A DNA stretch of 64,000 nucleotides from assembly GCF_028736155.1 (NCBI RefSeq), contig NZ_CP117879.1, positions 1,178,001 through 1,242,000 on the forward strand. Reading direction: 5' to 3'. Position numbers and translations under genes: made by a program. The stretch is from Flavobacterium sp. KACC 22763. Lineage in GTDB: Bacteria; Bacteroidota; Bacteroidia; Flavobacteriales; Flavobacteriaceae. How positions within the stretch are numbered: position 1 is the first letter of the stretch; every line of letters starts with the position of its first letter. The notes under the pieces are model-generated. The model worked only from the letters and a program-made list of their open reading frames with translations. It did no database searches and had not been told where the DNA came from. Of this stretch, positions 22,845 through 31,436 are shown piece by piece.

Positions 22845-23567
22845 TTAGGAAATTATAAGTATAATGGATGTTAAAATTAAAATCAGGGTGAATACCATGA
22901 TCAGGTGGCTGCAAATGGATAGCAGCAATACTTTCCACCAGCCCATTTTATTGAAAAACTGGAAATTGGTCCAGTAGATTAAAAATAGATCCGCAGCATA
23001 GTAGGCATATATTAGGGTATCCAAAGATGGCTTGCCATTGCAGTACACCAGAAGGGGGAAAGTTACGAGATGGAGCACCAGCCTCTGGGATGCTTTAAAG
23101 GTATTTAAGACCAGATACTCAAAATAATTGTACTTCTGGCTTTTAAAGCTTATATAGGTCCCCAGACTGAATAGGGGGATGGTGGCCAGTGTATACCACG
23201 AATAATGATTGGATGTCCAATGGTTGATATATTCAGACAGTTCTTTCGAGTCTTCTGTTCTCGGCACAAAGAGATTGATGCCGTAATGATGGTAAAGCAG
23301 CCCGTATAGGGTCGCAAGAAGGATCACCATTGAAACGGGCTTGAAGTGGTTCACTCTTCTGCCCTCAATAAACTCCCTGATGCTGTGCCCGGGTCTTGTG
23401 AAGAGCTCTTTGACAGTATAGAAAACGCCTTTGTCAAAATGGAAAAGGCCGTGCTGTATATCATGCCAAAGAAAGTGCAGGTTGATCTTGTGGGTGTCGG
23501 CCGGCTGTCCGCAGTTGCTGCAGAATCTGCCGGTGAACGAGTGGTTACAGTTCTTGCAATTCACCAT
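22845..23567 (-). CDS. DUF3667 membrane protein
   Basis: A 240-aa protein. It starts with a rubredoxin-like zinc ribbon (CKNC...CSNCGQ) and continues with the family core HDIQHGLFHFDKGVFYTVKE and FTRPGHSIREFIEGRRVNHF. About four membrane segments follow. The ATG at 23567 is preferred because DUF3667 proteins begin directly at the ribbon and it follows the upstream stop by 7 nt; ATG 23591 is possible. Function unknown. Confidence 0.85.
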   Translation of the reverse strand: MVNCKNCNHSFTGRFCSNCGQPADTHKINLHFLWHDIQHGLFHFDKGVFYTVKELFTRPGHSIREFIEGRRVNHFKPVSMVILLATLYGLLYHHYGINLFVPRTEDSKELSEYINHWTSNHYSWYTLATIPLFSLGTYISFKSQKYNYFEYLVLNTFKASQRLVLHLVTFPLLVYCNGKPSLDTLIYAYYAADLFLIYWTNFQFFNKMGWWKVLLLSICSHLIMVFTLILILTSIILIIS

Positions 23568-23574
23568 AAATGCA

Positions 23575-23919
23575 TCAGTTTGCCTTTTCATATTCCAGTG
23601 TGCCTAGCTCGGGGCTGCTTATGGTTCTTTTGTCTGCGTCAAAATAGAGGATTTTGAATCTGACCGATACCACGCTGATGCTGATGGTGAGAAACTGATT
23701 GTCTTTGGACAGTTTCCATTTGCCTTTTCTTGTTTTATCCCCTGCGATCCCTTGGAAGACATTATTGTCCATAAATACCTGATAGGTATCCTCAGGCTGG
23801 GTCACCTGTCCATTTTTTGTCTGTTTTACAAGTTTCCATTTGCCCAGCAGCTCTTTTGAGGTTTGGGAGAATGCGGCCGCGCTAAAGACAAGCATTAGCA
23901 TAAATACTATTTTCTTCAT
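23575..23919 (-). CDS. Lipocalin-like secreted protein
   Basis: A 114-aa exported protein. The signal peptide MKKIVFMLMLVFSAAAFSQ is followed by the lipocalin-like GKWKLVKQTKNGQ strand and RKGKWKLSKDNQFLTI, as in the small beta-barrel proteins of Bacteroidetes. ATG 23919 begins the signal peptide and lies 13 nt after the predicted transcript start. It heads an operon with the DUF3667 and secreted-protein genes. Confidence 0.75.
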   Translation of the reverse strand: MKKIVFMLMLVFSAAAFSQTSKELLGKWKLVKQTKNGQVTQPEDTYQVFMDNNVFQGIAGDKTRKGKWKLSKDNQFLTISISVVSVRFKILYFDADKRTISSPELGTLEYEKAN

Positions 23920-23937
23920 TTTAACAGTTGGTTTATT

Positions 23938-23976
23938 CAAAATTAAAAAAAAGATCAGATTTTTTTTTTTTTTTTT
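23938..23976 (-). promoter_or_regulatory. Promoter with a 17-bp homopolymer at the -33 position
   Basis: On the minus strand TAATTTTG (23938-23945) fits the -7 element. Upstream, a run of 17 identical bases (T on the plus strand, 23960-23976) covers where the -33 element should be. Slippage in the run would change promoter spacing. Confidence 0.55.
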
Positions 23977-24054
23977 GGTTTATTTTTAATCGGCGGACTA
24001 TAGAAATAAATCAATTTTCAGCTTGCGGTCCATCAGCAATTATGTTTAAAAAAA

Positions 24055-24088
24055 AAATGGCGCCAATTGTCTTCAATTGGCGCCATTT
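24055..24088 (-). terminator. Terminator of tRNA-Arg
   Basis: Perfect 15-bp stem AAATGGCGCCAATTG/CAATTGGCGCCATTT with a TCTT loop and a long minus-strand T run, 7 bp past the tRNA 3' end. Confidence 0.9.
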
Positions 24089-24095
24089 GGCTTTG

Positions 24096-24169
24096 TGACC
24101 TCGACAGGATTCAAACCTGTAACCTTCTGAGCCGTAATCAGATGCGCTATTCAGTTGCGCCACGAGGCC
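24096..24169 (-). tRNA. tRNA-Arg (anticodon ACG)
   Basis: A 74-nt cloverleaf: acceptor GGCCTCG/CGAGGTC with discriminator A, D arm GCGC/GCGC, anticodon stem TCTGA/TCAGA with loop TTACGGC (anticodon ACG), and T arm ACAGG/CCTGT around TTTGAAT. CCA is not encoded. Its 3' end is the probable integration target of the island on its left. Confidence 0.96.
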
Positions 24170-24172
24170 TTT

Positions 24173-24205
24173 TTGTTATCAATTAGCTATTTTTTTGTAG
24201 CTTTG
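24173..24205 (+). promoter_or_regulatory. Promoter of apt
   Basis: TTG (24173-24175), 22 bp, TAGCTTTG (24198-24205) on the plus strand, starting only 4 bp from the 5' end of the divergent tRNA gene. Confidence 0.55.
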
Positions 24206-24283
24206 TTGATTGCTTATTGCGGGTGCAAAGATAGACATAAAAGTGACATATACAAGCAAAAAATAACAGAAAATTTAAAAAAA

Positions 24284-24796
24284 ATGAAGATAGAAAATTA
24301 TATACGTGATATTCAGGGATTTCCAAAAGAAGGAATTTTATTTAAAGATATCACACCTTTGCTTATTAACCCTGAAGCGCGAACAAATTGCTTAAGAATT
24401 TTGGTAAACTCTTTAGAAAATCAAAAAATAGATAAGGTTGTCGGTGCAGAATCACGTGGTTTTTTCTTCGGAATGTTGCTTGCTCAAGAATTAAATGCTG
24501 GATTTGTTCCAGTAAGGAAACCCAAAAAGCTTCCGTTTGATACAATTTCGGCTTCCTACGAGTTAGAATACGGAACTGATAGCTTGGAAATGCATACAGA
24601 TGCCATCAAAAAAGGAGATCGTGTTTTAATTCATGACGATGTATTGGCTACTGGTGGGACAGCTAAAGCAGTTTGCGAATTAGTAGAGAAACTAGGTGGC
24701 GAAATTGTACAATGCAATTTCCTGATGGAACTGACTTTCCTTAACGGAAGAGAAAAAATTGCGGCATATCCTGTTTTTGCAGCGTTAACGTATTAA
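24284..24796 (+). CDS. apt: Adenine phosphoribosyltransferase
   Basis: A 170-aa purine salvage enzyme joining adenine and PRPP to give AMP. It begins with IENYIRDIQGFPKEGILFKD, has the ESRGFFFG segment and the PRPP-binding motif VLIHDDVLATGGTA. ATG 24284 gives the usual family length; in-frame codons back to 24155 would run into the tRNA gene. Its stop overlaps the stop of the convergent response regulator gene by 4 nt, with no terminator between. Confidence 0.95.
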   Translation: MKIENYIRDIQGFPKEGILFKDITPLLINPEARTNCLRILVNSLENQKIDKVVGAESRGFFFGMLLAQELNAGFVPVRKPKKLPFDTISASYELEYGTDSLEMHTDAIKKGDRVLIHDDVLATGGTAKAVCELVEKLGGEIVQCNFLMELTFLNGREKIAAYPVFAALTY

Positions 24797-25443
24797 ACAA
24801 AAACAATTTTATGCTTAATGGCATAAAGTACTAGTCCGATTCGGGTTTTTATTTCCAGTTTATCAAAAAGTGATTCTCTATAGCCGTCAATGGTTTTAGG
24901 GCTCAAACACATTTCTGATGCAATTTCTTTATACGTCATTTCAGTGCAGGCATGTTTGATAAAAACAATCTCTTTTTCTTTTAGACAGATCTTTTTGTTA
25001 TCGCTGTTAACTTTATTAATCAGCATTCCAGAAACGAGTTCGGTAAAATAAAAACCCTTTTCGATGACGCATTCAATTGCTTCTTTGAATATCTCGGGCG
25101 AAGTATCTTTCAGTAGGTAGCCTTTTGCTCCGTTTGTAATCATCTTAATTATAATTTCTTCGTCGTCATTTACAGACAAAGCAATTACTTTTAGGTCAGG
25201 TCTGTTGTCTTTAAGCCATTGCATAGTGCTTAATCCGTCAAGGACAGGCATATTGACATCCAACAGAACAAGATCGGTTTCATTGGAATTATTTTCTTCA
25301 AGAAAGTCTATAAAAACTTTTCCGTTTTCAAAACGTTCTATAACTTCATAATCGCCAAAACTTTTAATCAGCAATTCAAGAGACTGGGAAAAAAGTAAAT
25401 GATCGTCTACAATTATTATTTTTCTTTTAGAGTTAGTCTTCAT
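24793..25443 (-). CDS. NarL/FixJ-type response regulator
   Basis: A 216-aa two-component regulator. The receiver domain has the acidic pair in VDDH and phosphoacceptor Asp62 in LLDVNMPVLDG. The C-terminal LuxR-type HTH reads EMTYKEIASEMCLSPKTIDGYR. It overlaps the upstream sensor kinase gene by 11 nt, so the pair is coupled. Confidence 0.92.
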   Translation of the reverse strand: MKTNSKRKIIIVDDHLLFSQSLELLIKSFGDYEVIERFENGKVFIDFLEENNSNETDLVLLDVNMPVLDGLSTMQWLKDNRPDLKVIALSVNDDEEIIIKMITNGAKGYLLKDTSPEIFKEAIECVIEKGFYFTELVSGMLINKVNSDNKKICLKEKEIVFIKHACTEMTYKEIASEMCLSPKTIDGYRESLFDKLEIKTRIGLVLYAIKHKIVFV

Positions 25444-26215
25444 GGTTTAGGGGTAAAGGATATTCGATAGTTACACTGGTTCCGGTGCTGTCTGAGTTTA
25501 GAATTAATTCGGCGCCAATAAGTTTGGCTCTTAATTTCATATTGTTTAATCCGATTCCTGAATTTGACTTTTCGAGGTCATATCCAATTCCGAAGTCTTT
25601 TAGTTTCAACATAAAAAGAGAATCAGTAGTTTCGATATGAACATCAAATAAATCGCTTCTGGAATGTTTTAAACTGTTATGAAGCGCTTCTTGGAAAATT
25701 CTGTAAATAATGAGTTCATGTTCTTTGTTTATTGTGGGAACTGCTCCAATTTGGCTAAAATTGAATTTAATCTTTTTGAGCTTTTTAATCCTTTCAAAAT
25801 CCTGCTGAATAGCTTCAAGAAAGTTATTTTGAAGTAGATTGTCTTTGTTTATGATTCTAGAAAGAATTCGTAATTCGTCTAAAGATTTTGCGAGTAGAGC
25901 TTTTAAATCTTTAAGTTCGTTCATTTGGACATCCTTGCTGCTAATACAGATATTGAGCTGCATAATAGCAACCGAAATAATCTGTCCAATATTATCGTGT
26001 AATTCCTTGCTGATTTCGCATAAAGTTTGATCCTTTATCTCAATCCTTGTTTTGACCAATTCGGATTGGAAATACAAATCAGCTTCCATTTTTTCGACTA
26101 AAAACTTATTTTTTTTCTTTAAAAAATAGAAGAAAATAACGAGCAAAATAACGATTAGGGTAAAGAAAACAATACCCAGGGAAATAACTAATAGTTGTAT
26201 TTCTTTTCGCTCCAT
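25433..26215 (-). CDS. Sensor histidine kinase, HisKA_3/NarX type
   Basis: A 260-aa kinase with one N-terminal membrane helix (about 8-32) and a very short outside part. The phosphoacceptor is His73 in ELHDNIGQ. The catalytic domain follows with the N box EALHNSLKHS, G boxes DFGIGYD and GIGLNNM. Lacking an obvious sensor domain, it may take input from the membrane protein encoded just upstream (28-nt overlap). Confidence 0.9.
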   Translation of the reverse strand: MERKEIQLLVISLGIVFFTLIVILLVIFFYFLKKKNKFLVEKMEADLYFQSELVKTRIEIKDQTLCEISKELHDNIGQIISVAIMQLNICISSKDVQMNELKDLKALLAKSLDELRILSRIINKDNLLQNNFLEAIQQDFERIKKLKKIKFNFSQIGAVPTINKEHELIIYRIFQEALHNSLKHSRSDLFDVHIETTDSLFMLKLKDFGIGYDLEKSNSGIGLNNMKLRAKLIGAELILNSDSTGTSVTIEYPLPLNHED

Positions 26216-26835
26216 ATAAATCCGATTATAAAACAGCTATGCGCCAGAAAATTTAAAATAAAGACGACCAAGCTAAATACAGAATCGTCTTGTTTTATTA
26301 AAAACCAATTGATAGCCAGCATAAAAGGTGTAAAAGGAACATGAAAAACGAGTATGCCTAGAATGTACCAGAAAAAAACCGATTTTTTAAAATTCAATAT
26401 TTTTTCTGAGTTGAATATCTCGATCAGGTAAAGGCAGGATAATATTAAAACTAATAATACACCAATTGCAAAACTATAGGTAAAAGAACGGTTGATGTCT
26501 TCTTTGAAATATAAAATATTTAAGAAAAAGGAAACAATAAACAGAATTAAAAAAAGAACAGCCGAAATTCTGTGATCTTTTTTAGTAAGTAGGGCTCTTA
26601 AAAGTAAAATATAGGCAGAGAGGCTGGCAAACATGTAGAAATTATAAACGTGAAAATTCAGCAAACCCGTCCATTGGGTAAAATAATAGCCTACAATTTC
26701 TATTACAACAGAAAACCAGATTAAAAGTACTAAAAATTTAGCTTTATTGCTAGGAAGTTTTGGTAATGCAAACAAACCAATAGTTCCTGACAATAAAGCC
26801 AAATAAATGATATAAGATCTTAAAAATTCGAACAT
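26188..26835 (-). CDS. Multi-pass membrane protein linked to the two-component pair
   Basis: A 215-aa protein with about seven hydrophobic helices, few charges and no recognised motif. The topology resembles 7TM sensory membrane proteins. Its 3' end overlaps the kinase start by 28 nt, an unusually long overlap that argues for co-translation and a shared function, perhaps as the sensing subunit. Confidence 0.7.
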   Translation of the reverse strand: MFEFLRSYIIYLALLSGTIGLFALPKLPSNKAKFLVLLIWFSVVIEIVGYYFTQWTGLLNFHVYNFYMFASLSAYILLLRALLTKKDHRISAVLFLILFIVSFFLNILYFKEDINRSFTYSFAIGVLLVLILSCLYLIEIFNSEKILNFKKSVFFWYILGILVFHVPFTPFMLAINWFLIKQDDSVFSLVVFILNFLAHSCFIIGFIWSEKKYNY

Positions 26836-26842
26836 ATTTTTT

Positions 26843-27268
26843 TTAGTAAATTAGGCTTGGTGGTCTTCCAATGTTTCCATAATTCATTGGTTCAATGTCT
26901 TGTAGGTCTGAAGAAGCTTCTTGCATTAAAGCAAAACCTTGTACTTGTGTATTATTTTCTGCTTTTTTTCCTGTTGGAACCAGAAACAAAGTAGTCATTC
27001 CTGCTTTTTCTCCATGTTTTTCATCCTCAGGATAAACTCCAAAATAAAAACGGATTCCATCAACATTGTAACCGTCTTTTGCGCCATTAGTTTTTATATA
27101 ATGAATGTAGTTTTCTAATTCTTCTAGAGAATACCAAATGGCATTAGCATCTTCTTTTTCCTCTATCCCAGCTCTAAGAGAAGCTCTTTTATTGTTGTAA
27201 TTTGCATTTAATTGTTTGGCAAATTCTTTTGTAATCAATTGACTAGGTTTTGCAGGTGGATTTTTCAT
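26843..27268 (-). CDS. Conserved-type hypothetical protein, first gene of the sensory operon
   Basis: A 141-aa soluble protein, 7 bp upstream of the membrane protein gene. It contains WYSLEELENYIHYIK, a beta-strand GIRFYFGVYPEDE and GMTTLFLVPTG, and ends in a low-complexity PMNYGNIGRPP tail. I recognise no family with confidence. It probably heads the four-gene operon down to the response regulator. Confidence 0.65.
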   Translation of the reverse strand: MKNPPAKPSQLITKEFAKQLNANYNNKRASLRAGIEEKEDANAIWYSLEELENYIHYIKTNGAKDGYNVDGIRFYFGVYPEDEKHGEKAGMTTLFLVPTGKKAENNTQVQGFALMQEASSDLQDIEPMNYGNIGRPPSLIY

Positions 27269-27720
27269 AGTTTTTTATTGTTAATTGGTTTAAATGTTTA
27301 GTTAACAGTTTTTTGAGTTTGTTTACAGGACAAAATTATCTGAAACAGAAAATTTCGACAAGGGGAAATATACCCTTTTTTGTTTAGTAAAATTATCTAA
27401 AAAATCGGGTTAAAGTACTGTTGTGTAGTATTTTATAAAAATATAATTTTACATCGCCAGTTTTGAGATAAAAAACAGACATTCAAAAGGTAGTTTCTTA
27501 AATAATTATTTTTTTGAGATTATATCACGGCCATTATCAGTTCTAAGTTTAGTTAGATTGTTTTGCAATCAAAATCTAAATTCTCGACCCTTATATTGTT
27601 CAGTTTTATTGCAAAAAGTACTGCGAACAATAATATTCTGATTTCTACAAAGTCAATTATTTTGACAAAATGATCTCCTTGATTTCTTCAAACATCAAGT
27701 AAAACCAAAAACATAAAATA
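27269..27720. other. Intergenic stretch with no assigned feature
   Basis: About 450 bp of AT-rich DNA between divergent genes. It holds a small inverted repeat GATTG/CAATC near 27555-27575, but I see no ORF, clear promoter match or stable hairpin. Confidence 0.4.
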
Positions 27721-28542
27721 ATGAGAACCATAAAAGCAGGTACAAAATCTCCTGAAGTTTATTACTTAAATGAGCTTTTGGCAAAATTAAAATACAGTGT
27801 AATTGTTTCCGATTATTTCGGAAAAGAAACAGATAAAGCAATCAAGGATTTTCAGTTGAAAAACAGTCTTGTGGTTGATGGAGTAGTGGGGTTTAAAACT
27901 TGGTCGACGCTTTTAGAAAAAAGCAAAAATGGTTTGTCGACAAGTAGTAAATTGCTATCTGAACAGGATTTAATCGACTTTTCGAATCAGTTTAAGTTAG
28001 AACTCGCAGTTGTAAAAGCGGTTAACGAAGTTGAAAGCAACGGAAAAGGTTTTTTAATTGATGGACGTCCGAAAATTTTATTTGAAGGACATATTTTTTG
28101 GAATGAATTGAAGAAAAGAAATATCGATCCGAAGACTTTTGTTAATGCAAATACACAGGATATTTTGTTTGAAAATTATACTAAGAAGTATTATGTTGGT
28201 GGAACAGCCGAATACGTACGCTTAGAAAAGGCAAAGAAGCTTGGCTCAGACAAAAAAATAGCTGATGCGGCAAATTGTTCAGCTTCTTGGGGACTTTTTC
28301 AAATTATGGGCTTTAATGCAGTTTCTATAGGGTATAGCAGTATTGATGAGTTTGTAGATAAAATGAATCAGAATGAAGGGGAACATCTCAAAGCTTTTGG
28401 ACGATTTCTTGAGAAGAATAATTTGATCGGATTGCTACGAAATAAAAATTGGGCTTCGTTTGCCCTAAAATACAACGGACCAGCTTATAAAACCAATAAA
28501 TACGATGAAAAGCTGATGAGAGCGTATCAGAAATATGCTTAA
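27721..28542 (+). CDS. N-acetylmuramidase (DUF3380) with peptidoglycan-binding domain
   Basis: A 273-aa endolysin-like enzyme. Residues 1-62 are a PG_binding_1 domain (VYYLNELLAKL, AIKDFQLKNSLVVDGVVG). Residues about 78-273 are an N-acetylmuramidase domain: AVNEVESNGKGF, KILFEGHIFW and SASWGLFQIMGFN. There is no signal peptide, as in phage endolysins that need a holin, yet no phage genes are near. It may be exported by another route or act after lysis. Confidence 0.85.
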   Translation: MRTIKAGTKSPEVYYLNELLAKLKYSVIVSDYFGKETDKAIKDFQLKNSLVVDGVVGFKTWSTLLEKSKNGLSTSSKLLSEQDLIDFSNQFKLELAVVKAVNEVESNGKGFLIDGRPKILFEGHIFWNELKKRNIDPKTFVNANTQDILFENYTKKYYVGGTAEYVRLEKAKKLGSDKKIADAANCSASWGLFQIMGFNAVSIGYSSIDEFVDKMNQNEGEHLKAFGRFLEKNNLIGLLRNKNWASFALKYNGPAYKTNKYDEKLMRAYQKYA

Positions 28543-28648
28543 GAATTAAAAATTAAAAATTGATAATTATTAAGATTAAACCTTTGCGAATCTTTGCGTA
28601 AATCTTAGCGCTCTTTGCGGTAAAACTACACTCAAAGTATATCAACCT

Positions 28649-28682
28649 GAAACCTGAAACCTGAAACCTGAAACTTGAAACA
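28649..28682 (+). repeat. Short tandem repeat CCTGAAA
   Basis: Five near-perfect 7-bp units (AACCTGAAACCTGAAACC and so on, the last with a T). The same motif recurs in other gaps here (34490-34512, 60066-60130, 63330-63395), always between genes. Confidence 0.75.
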
Positions 28683-28688
28683 AAAAAT

Positions 28689-28719
28689 AAACCCGACAAA
28701 TCTTAGACCTGTCGGGTTT
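28689..28719. terminator. Bidirectional terminator between the muramidase and pheT
   Basis: Perfect 10-bp stem AAACCCGACA/TGTCGGGTTT with an 11-nt loop and T/A runs on both sides. Confidence 0.85.
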
Positions 28720-28742
28720 TATATTTTAGAATTTGAAATAAT

Positions 28743-31163
28743 CTATCTTAAACTTGCTCCAAGTTCCGTTTCAAATGTCTGCTGTAATTTAGACATGATT
28801 TTGTCGATTTGAGCGTCAGTTAAAGTTTTCGTATTGTCTTGAATAGTAAAACTCAAAGCATACGATTTTTTTCCTTCTGGCAATTTGTCTCCTTGATAAA
28901 CGTCAAATAAATTAACATCTTTTAAAAGCGTTTTTTCCGTTTGTTTAGCCAAATTGAAGATGCTTTCATAAGTTGTGCTTTGATCAATTAATAAAGCTAA
29001 ATCTCTACGAACTTCTGGATATTTAGGGATTTCAGTGTATTTGATTTTTCCTGTAATGATTTTTAGAACCAAATCCCAGTTAAAATCAGCGTAATAAACA
29101 TCTTGTTTAATACCGAAATGCTTTAAAATAGGCTTTTTAATAACGCCCATTTCAACCAAAATATCATTATTGTAAGTAATTGCAGTTCCTTCAGAATAAA
29201 TATCTGATTGAACAGGTGCGTTTGAAATTTTTTCAATTCCTAAACGAGATAAAATCGCCTTTACATATCCCTTCAACAAGAAGAAATCTGTTGTTTTTTG
29301 CGGACTTGTCCAGCTTTCCTTGTTTCTGTTTCCGGAAACTAATAAAGAAAGGTGTTTGTGCTCTTCGTATCCGTTTAGATACTTATGGTATGTTTTTCCG
29401 AACTCAAATAATTTTAAATCCGAATTTTTTCTATTAATGTTGTATGAAACCGCTTCTAAACCAGAAAACAACAAAGACTGGCGAAGTGTCGCTAAGTCAC
29501 TACTCAACGGATTCAACATCGATACATTGTGTTCTTCTTTTAATGAAGCAGATAATTTCGCGTAAGCCGCAGTTGTCAATGAATTAGCCATCATTTCGTG
29601 AAAGCCTTGAGAATTCAATTGAGAAGCAATTACGTTTTGCACTTTGTAATCTTCTGTTCTTGGCGAATTGGCTACAGTAGCATTAAATTTCTTAGAGAAG
29701 TTAATATTGTTGTATCCGTAAACTCTCAGGATTTCTTCTATTACGTCAATTTCACGCTGAACATCTACACGGTATGCAGGAATTGTTAAACCTAAACCAG
29801 TATCAGAAACACTGTTTACTTTAATGTCTAAAGAAACAAGAATCTTTTTGATGGTATCTTTCGAAATTTCCTGTCCGATGATTTTAGAAACATGGCTGAA
29901 ATTCAATAAAACAGAGAAATCTTCCACTTTTTTAGGATAAACTTCAACAACATCAGAAGTGATTTTTCCACCGGCAACTTCTTGAATTAGAAGTGCTGCA
30001 CGTTTCAAAGCATATTCTGTAATCGTTGGGTCAATTCCTCTTTCAAATCTAAAAGAAGCGTCAGTACTTAATTGATGTCTTTTTGCCGTTTTACGAATGC
30101 TTACAGGGTCAAAATAAGCACTTTCTAAGAAAATAGATGTTGTGCCTTCAGTAACTCCAGATTTTTTACCTCCGAAAACTCCAGCAATACATAATGGACC
30201 TTTTTCGTCACAAATCATTAAGTCTTCTTTATGAAGCGTTCTTTCAACATCGTCAAGAGTAACAAATTTAGTTCCTTCAGCAACTGTCTTTACAATTATT
30301 TTACCGTTGATTTTTGCAGCATCAAAAGCATGTAAAGGCTGTCCTAATTCATGAAGAACATAATTCGTAACGTCAACAATATTATTTTTTGGAGTTAATC
30401 CGATTGCTTTTAAACGGTCTTGTAGCCAGCTTGGAGATTCATGTACAGAAATTCCAGAAATAGTTACACCACAGTATCTCGGAGCTAAATGATTGTCTTC
30501 AACATTTACGTCAATTTTCAGCGTACGCATGTCCACTCTGAAATTGCTTACAGAAGGCGTAATCAATTCTACGTTTACACCACGTTGTAGCATTCCTGCT
30601 CTTAAATCACGTGCAGTTCCAAAATGGCTCATGGCATCGGCACGGTTTGGCGTCAATCCGATTTCGAAAACCTCATCATTTGCAATTTGGAAAACTTCAG
30701 AAGCAGGAGTTCCAGGAACCAAATCTTCTGCCAAAACCATAATTCCGTCGTGGCTAGTTCCTAAACCTAATTCATCTTCAGCACAGATCATTCCGTGACT
30801 TTCCTGTCCGCGAATTTTTCCTTTTTTAATGGTAAATTCTGCACCCTCTTTATCGTATAAAACGGTTCCAATAGTAGCAACTGGCACTTTTTGTCCTGCA
30901 GCCACGTTTGCAGCGCCACACACAATTTGTACGGGAGCTTCTAAACCAATATTAACTGTAGTAACTTTCAATCTATCAGCATCAGGATGTTTTTCGCATG
31001 TCAAAACGTGTCCAACAACAACGCCTGCCAAACCTCCTTTAATAGATTCGTATTTTTCAACAACTTCAACTTCTAAACCTAAATCTGTTAGTAATTCAGA
31101 AGTCTGCTCAGATGTCCAATCTGTTTTAATAAATTGTTTTAACCAGTTGTAAGATATTTTCAT
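28743..31163 (-). CDS. pheT: Phenylalanine--tRNA ligase beta subunit
   Basis: An 806-aa full-length subunit. Domains in order: tRNA-binding OB fold (about 40-155, GLAGVVVGHVLTCEKHPDAD), B3/4 editing domain, B5 domain, catalytic-like core, and C-terminal anticodon-binding FDX-ACB (about 710-806, YPEVRRDLALLID). It pairs with PheS, encoded elsewhere, to charge tRNA-Phe. A -7 element TATATTTG lies on the minus strand at 31194-31201. Confidence 0.97.
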   Translation of the reverse strand: MKISYNWLKQFIKTDWTSEQTSELLTDLGLEVEVVEKYESIKGGLAGVVVGHVLTCEKHPDADRLKVTTVNIGLEAPVQIVCGAANVAAGQKVPVATIGTVLYDKEGAEFTIKKGKIRGQESHGMICAEDELGLGTSHDGIMVLAEDLVPGTPASEVFQIANDEVFEIGLTPNRADAMSHFGTARDLRAGMLQRGVNVELITPSVSNFRVDMRTLKIDVNVEDNHLAPRYCGVTISGISVHESPSWLQDRLKAIGLTPKNNIVDVTNYVLHELGQPLHAFDAAKINGKIIVKTVAEGTKFVTLDDVERTLHKEDLMICDEKGPLCIAGVFGGKKSGVTEGTTSIFLESAYFDPVSIRKTAKRHQLSTDASFRFERGIDPTITEYALKRAALLIQEVAGGKITSDVVEVYPKKVEDFSVLLNFSHVSKIIGQEISKDTIKKILVSLDIKVNSVSDTGLGLTIPAYRVDVQREIDVIEEILRVYGYNNINFSKKFNATVANSPRTEDYKVQNVIASQLNSQGFHEMMANSLTTAAYAKLSASLKEEHNVSMLNPLSSDLATLRQSLLFSGLEAVSYNINRKNSDLKLFEFGKTYHKYLNGYEEHKHLSLLVSGNRNKESWTSPQKTTDFFLLKGYVKAILSRLGIEKISNAPVQSDIYSEGTAITYNNDILVEMGVIKKPILKHFGIKQDVYYADFNWDLVLKIITGKIKYTEIPKYPEVRRDLALLIDQSTTYESIFNLAKQTEKTLLKDVNLFDVYQGDKLPEGKKSYALSFTIQDNTKTLTDAQIDKIMSKLQQTFETELGASLR

Positions 31164-31406
31164 TGTAGTTCTTTAATTCTTTGTATGAGGTTACAAATAT
31201 AAGGATTGCGCGTTGGAGTAGGAAAAAATTGAGTAGTTTTTTCTAGTTGTTTTTAATTGACCGAAAAATGCTGCCTACTAATTATTTAGCAAATTTTAGA
31301 TTAAAATTTTGATAAATGATTAGTATAAAAGATTAAAAAAACTGAATGTGTAATTTTTGTGCTACAAGATGAATGAATAATGCTATTCTTTTTCTTTTTA
31401 TGAAAC

Positions 31407-31414
31407 TAAATTTG
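31407..31414 (+). promoter_or_regulatory. -7 element of the aldehyde dehydrogenase operon
   Basis: TAAATTTG lies 23 bp before the start codon. No TTG is found at the right distance upstream, which fits a promoter that needs an activator such as the nearby AraC protein. Confidence 0.5.
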
Positions 31415-31436
31415 GAGTAAATCAAAAAAGAATATT

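Noticed and set aside
23346..23657. 103-codon frame opposite the DUF3667 gene
   Set aside because: It lies antisense to the well-supported zinc-ribbon part of DUF3667 and has no recognisable motif.
2468..24169. Prophage
   Set aside because: No capsid, tail, terminase or integrase genes; XRE/ImmA pairs also occur outside phages.
24155..24283. N-terminal extension of apt
   Set aside because: It would start inside the tRNA-Arg gene and upstream of the predicted promoter; family length supports ATG 24284.
28649..28682. CRISPR array
   Set aside because: The repeat unit is only 7 bp, without spacers or cas genes; nothing in the window looks like CRISPR.
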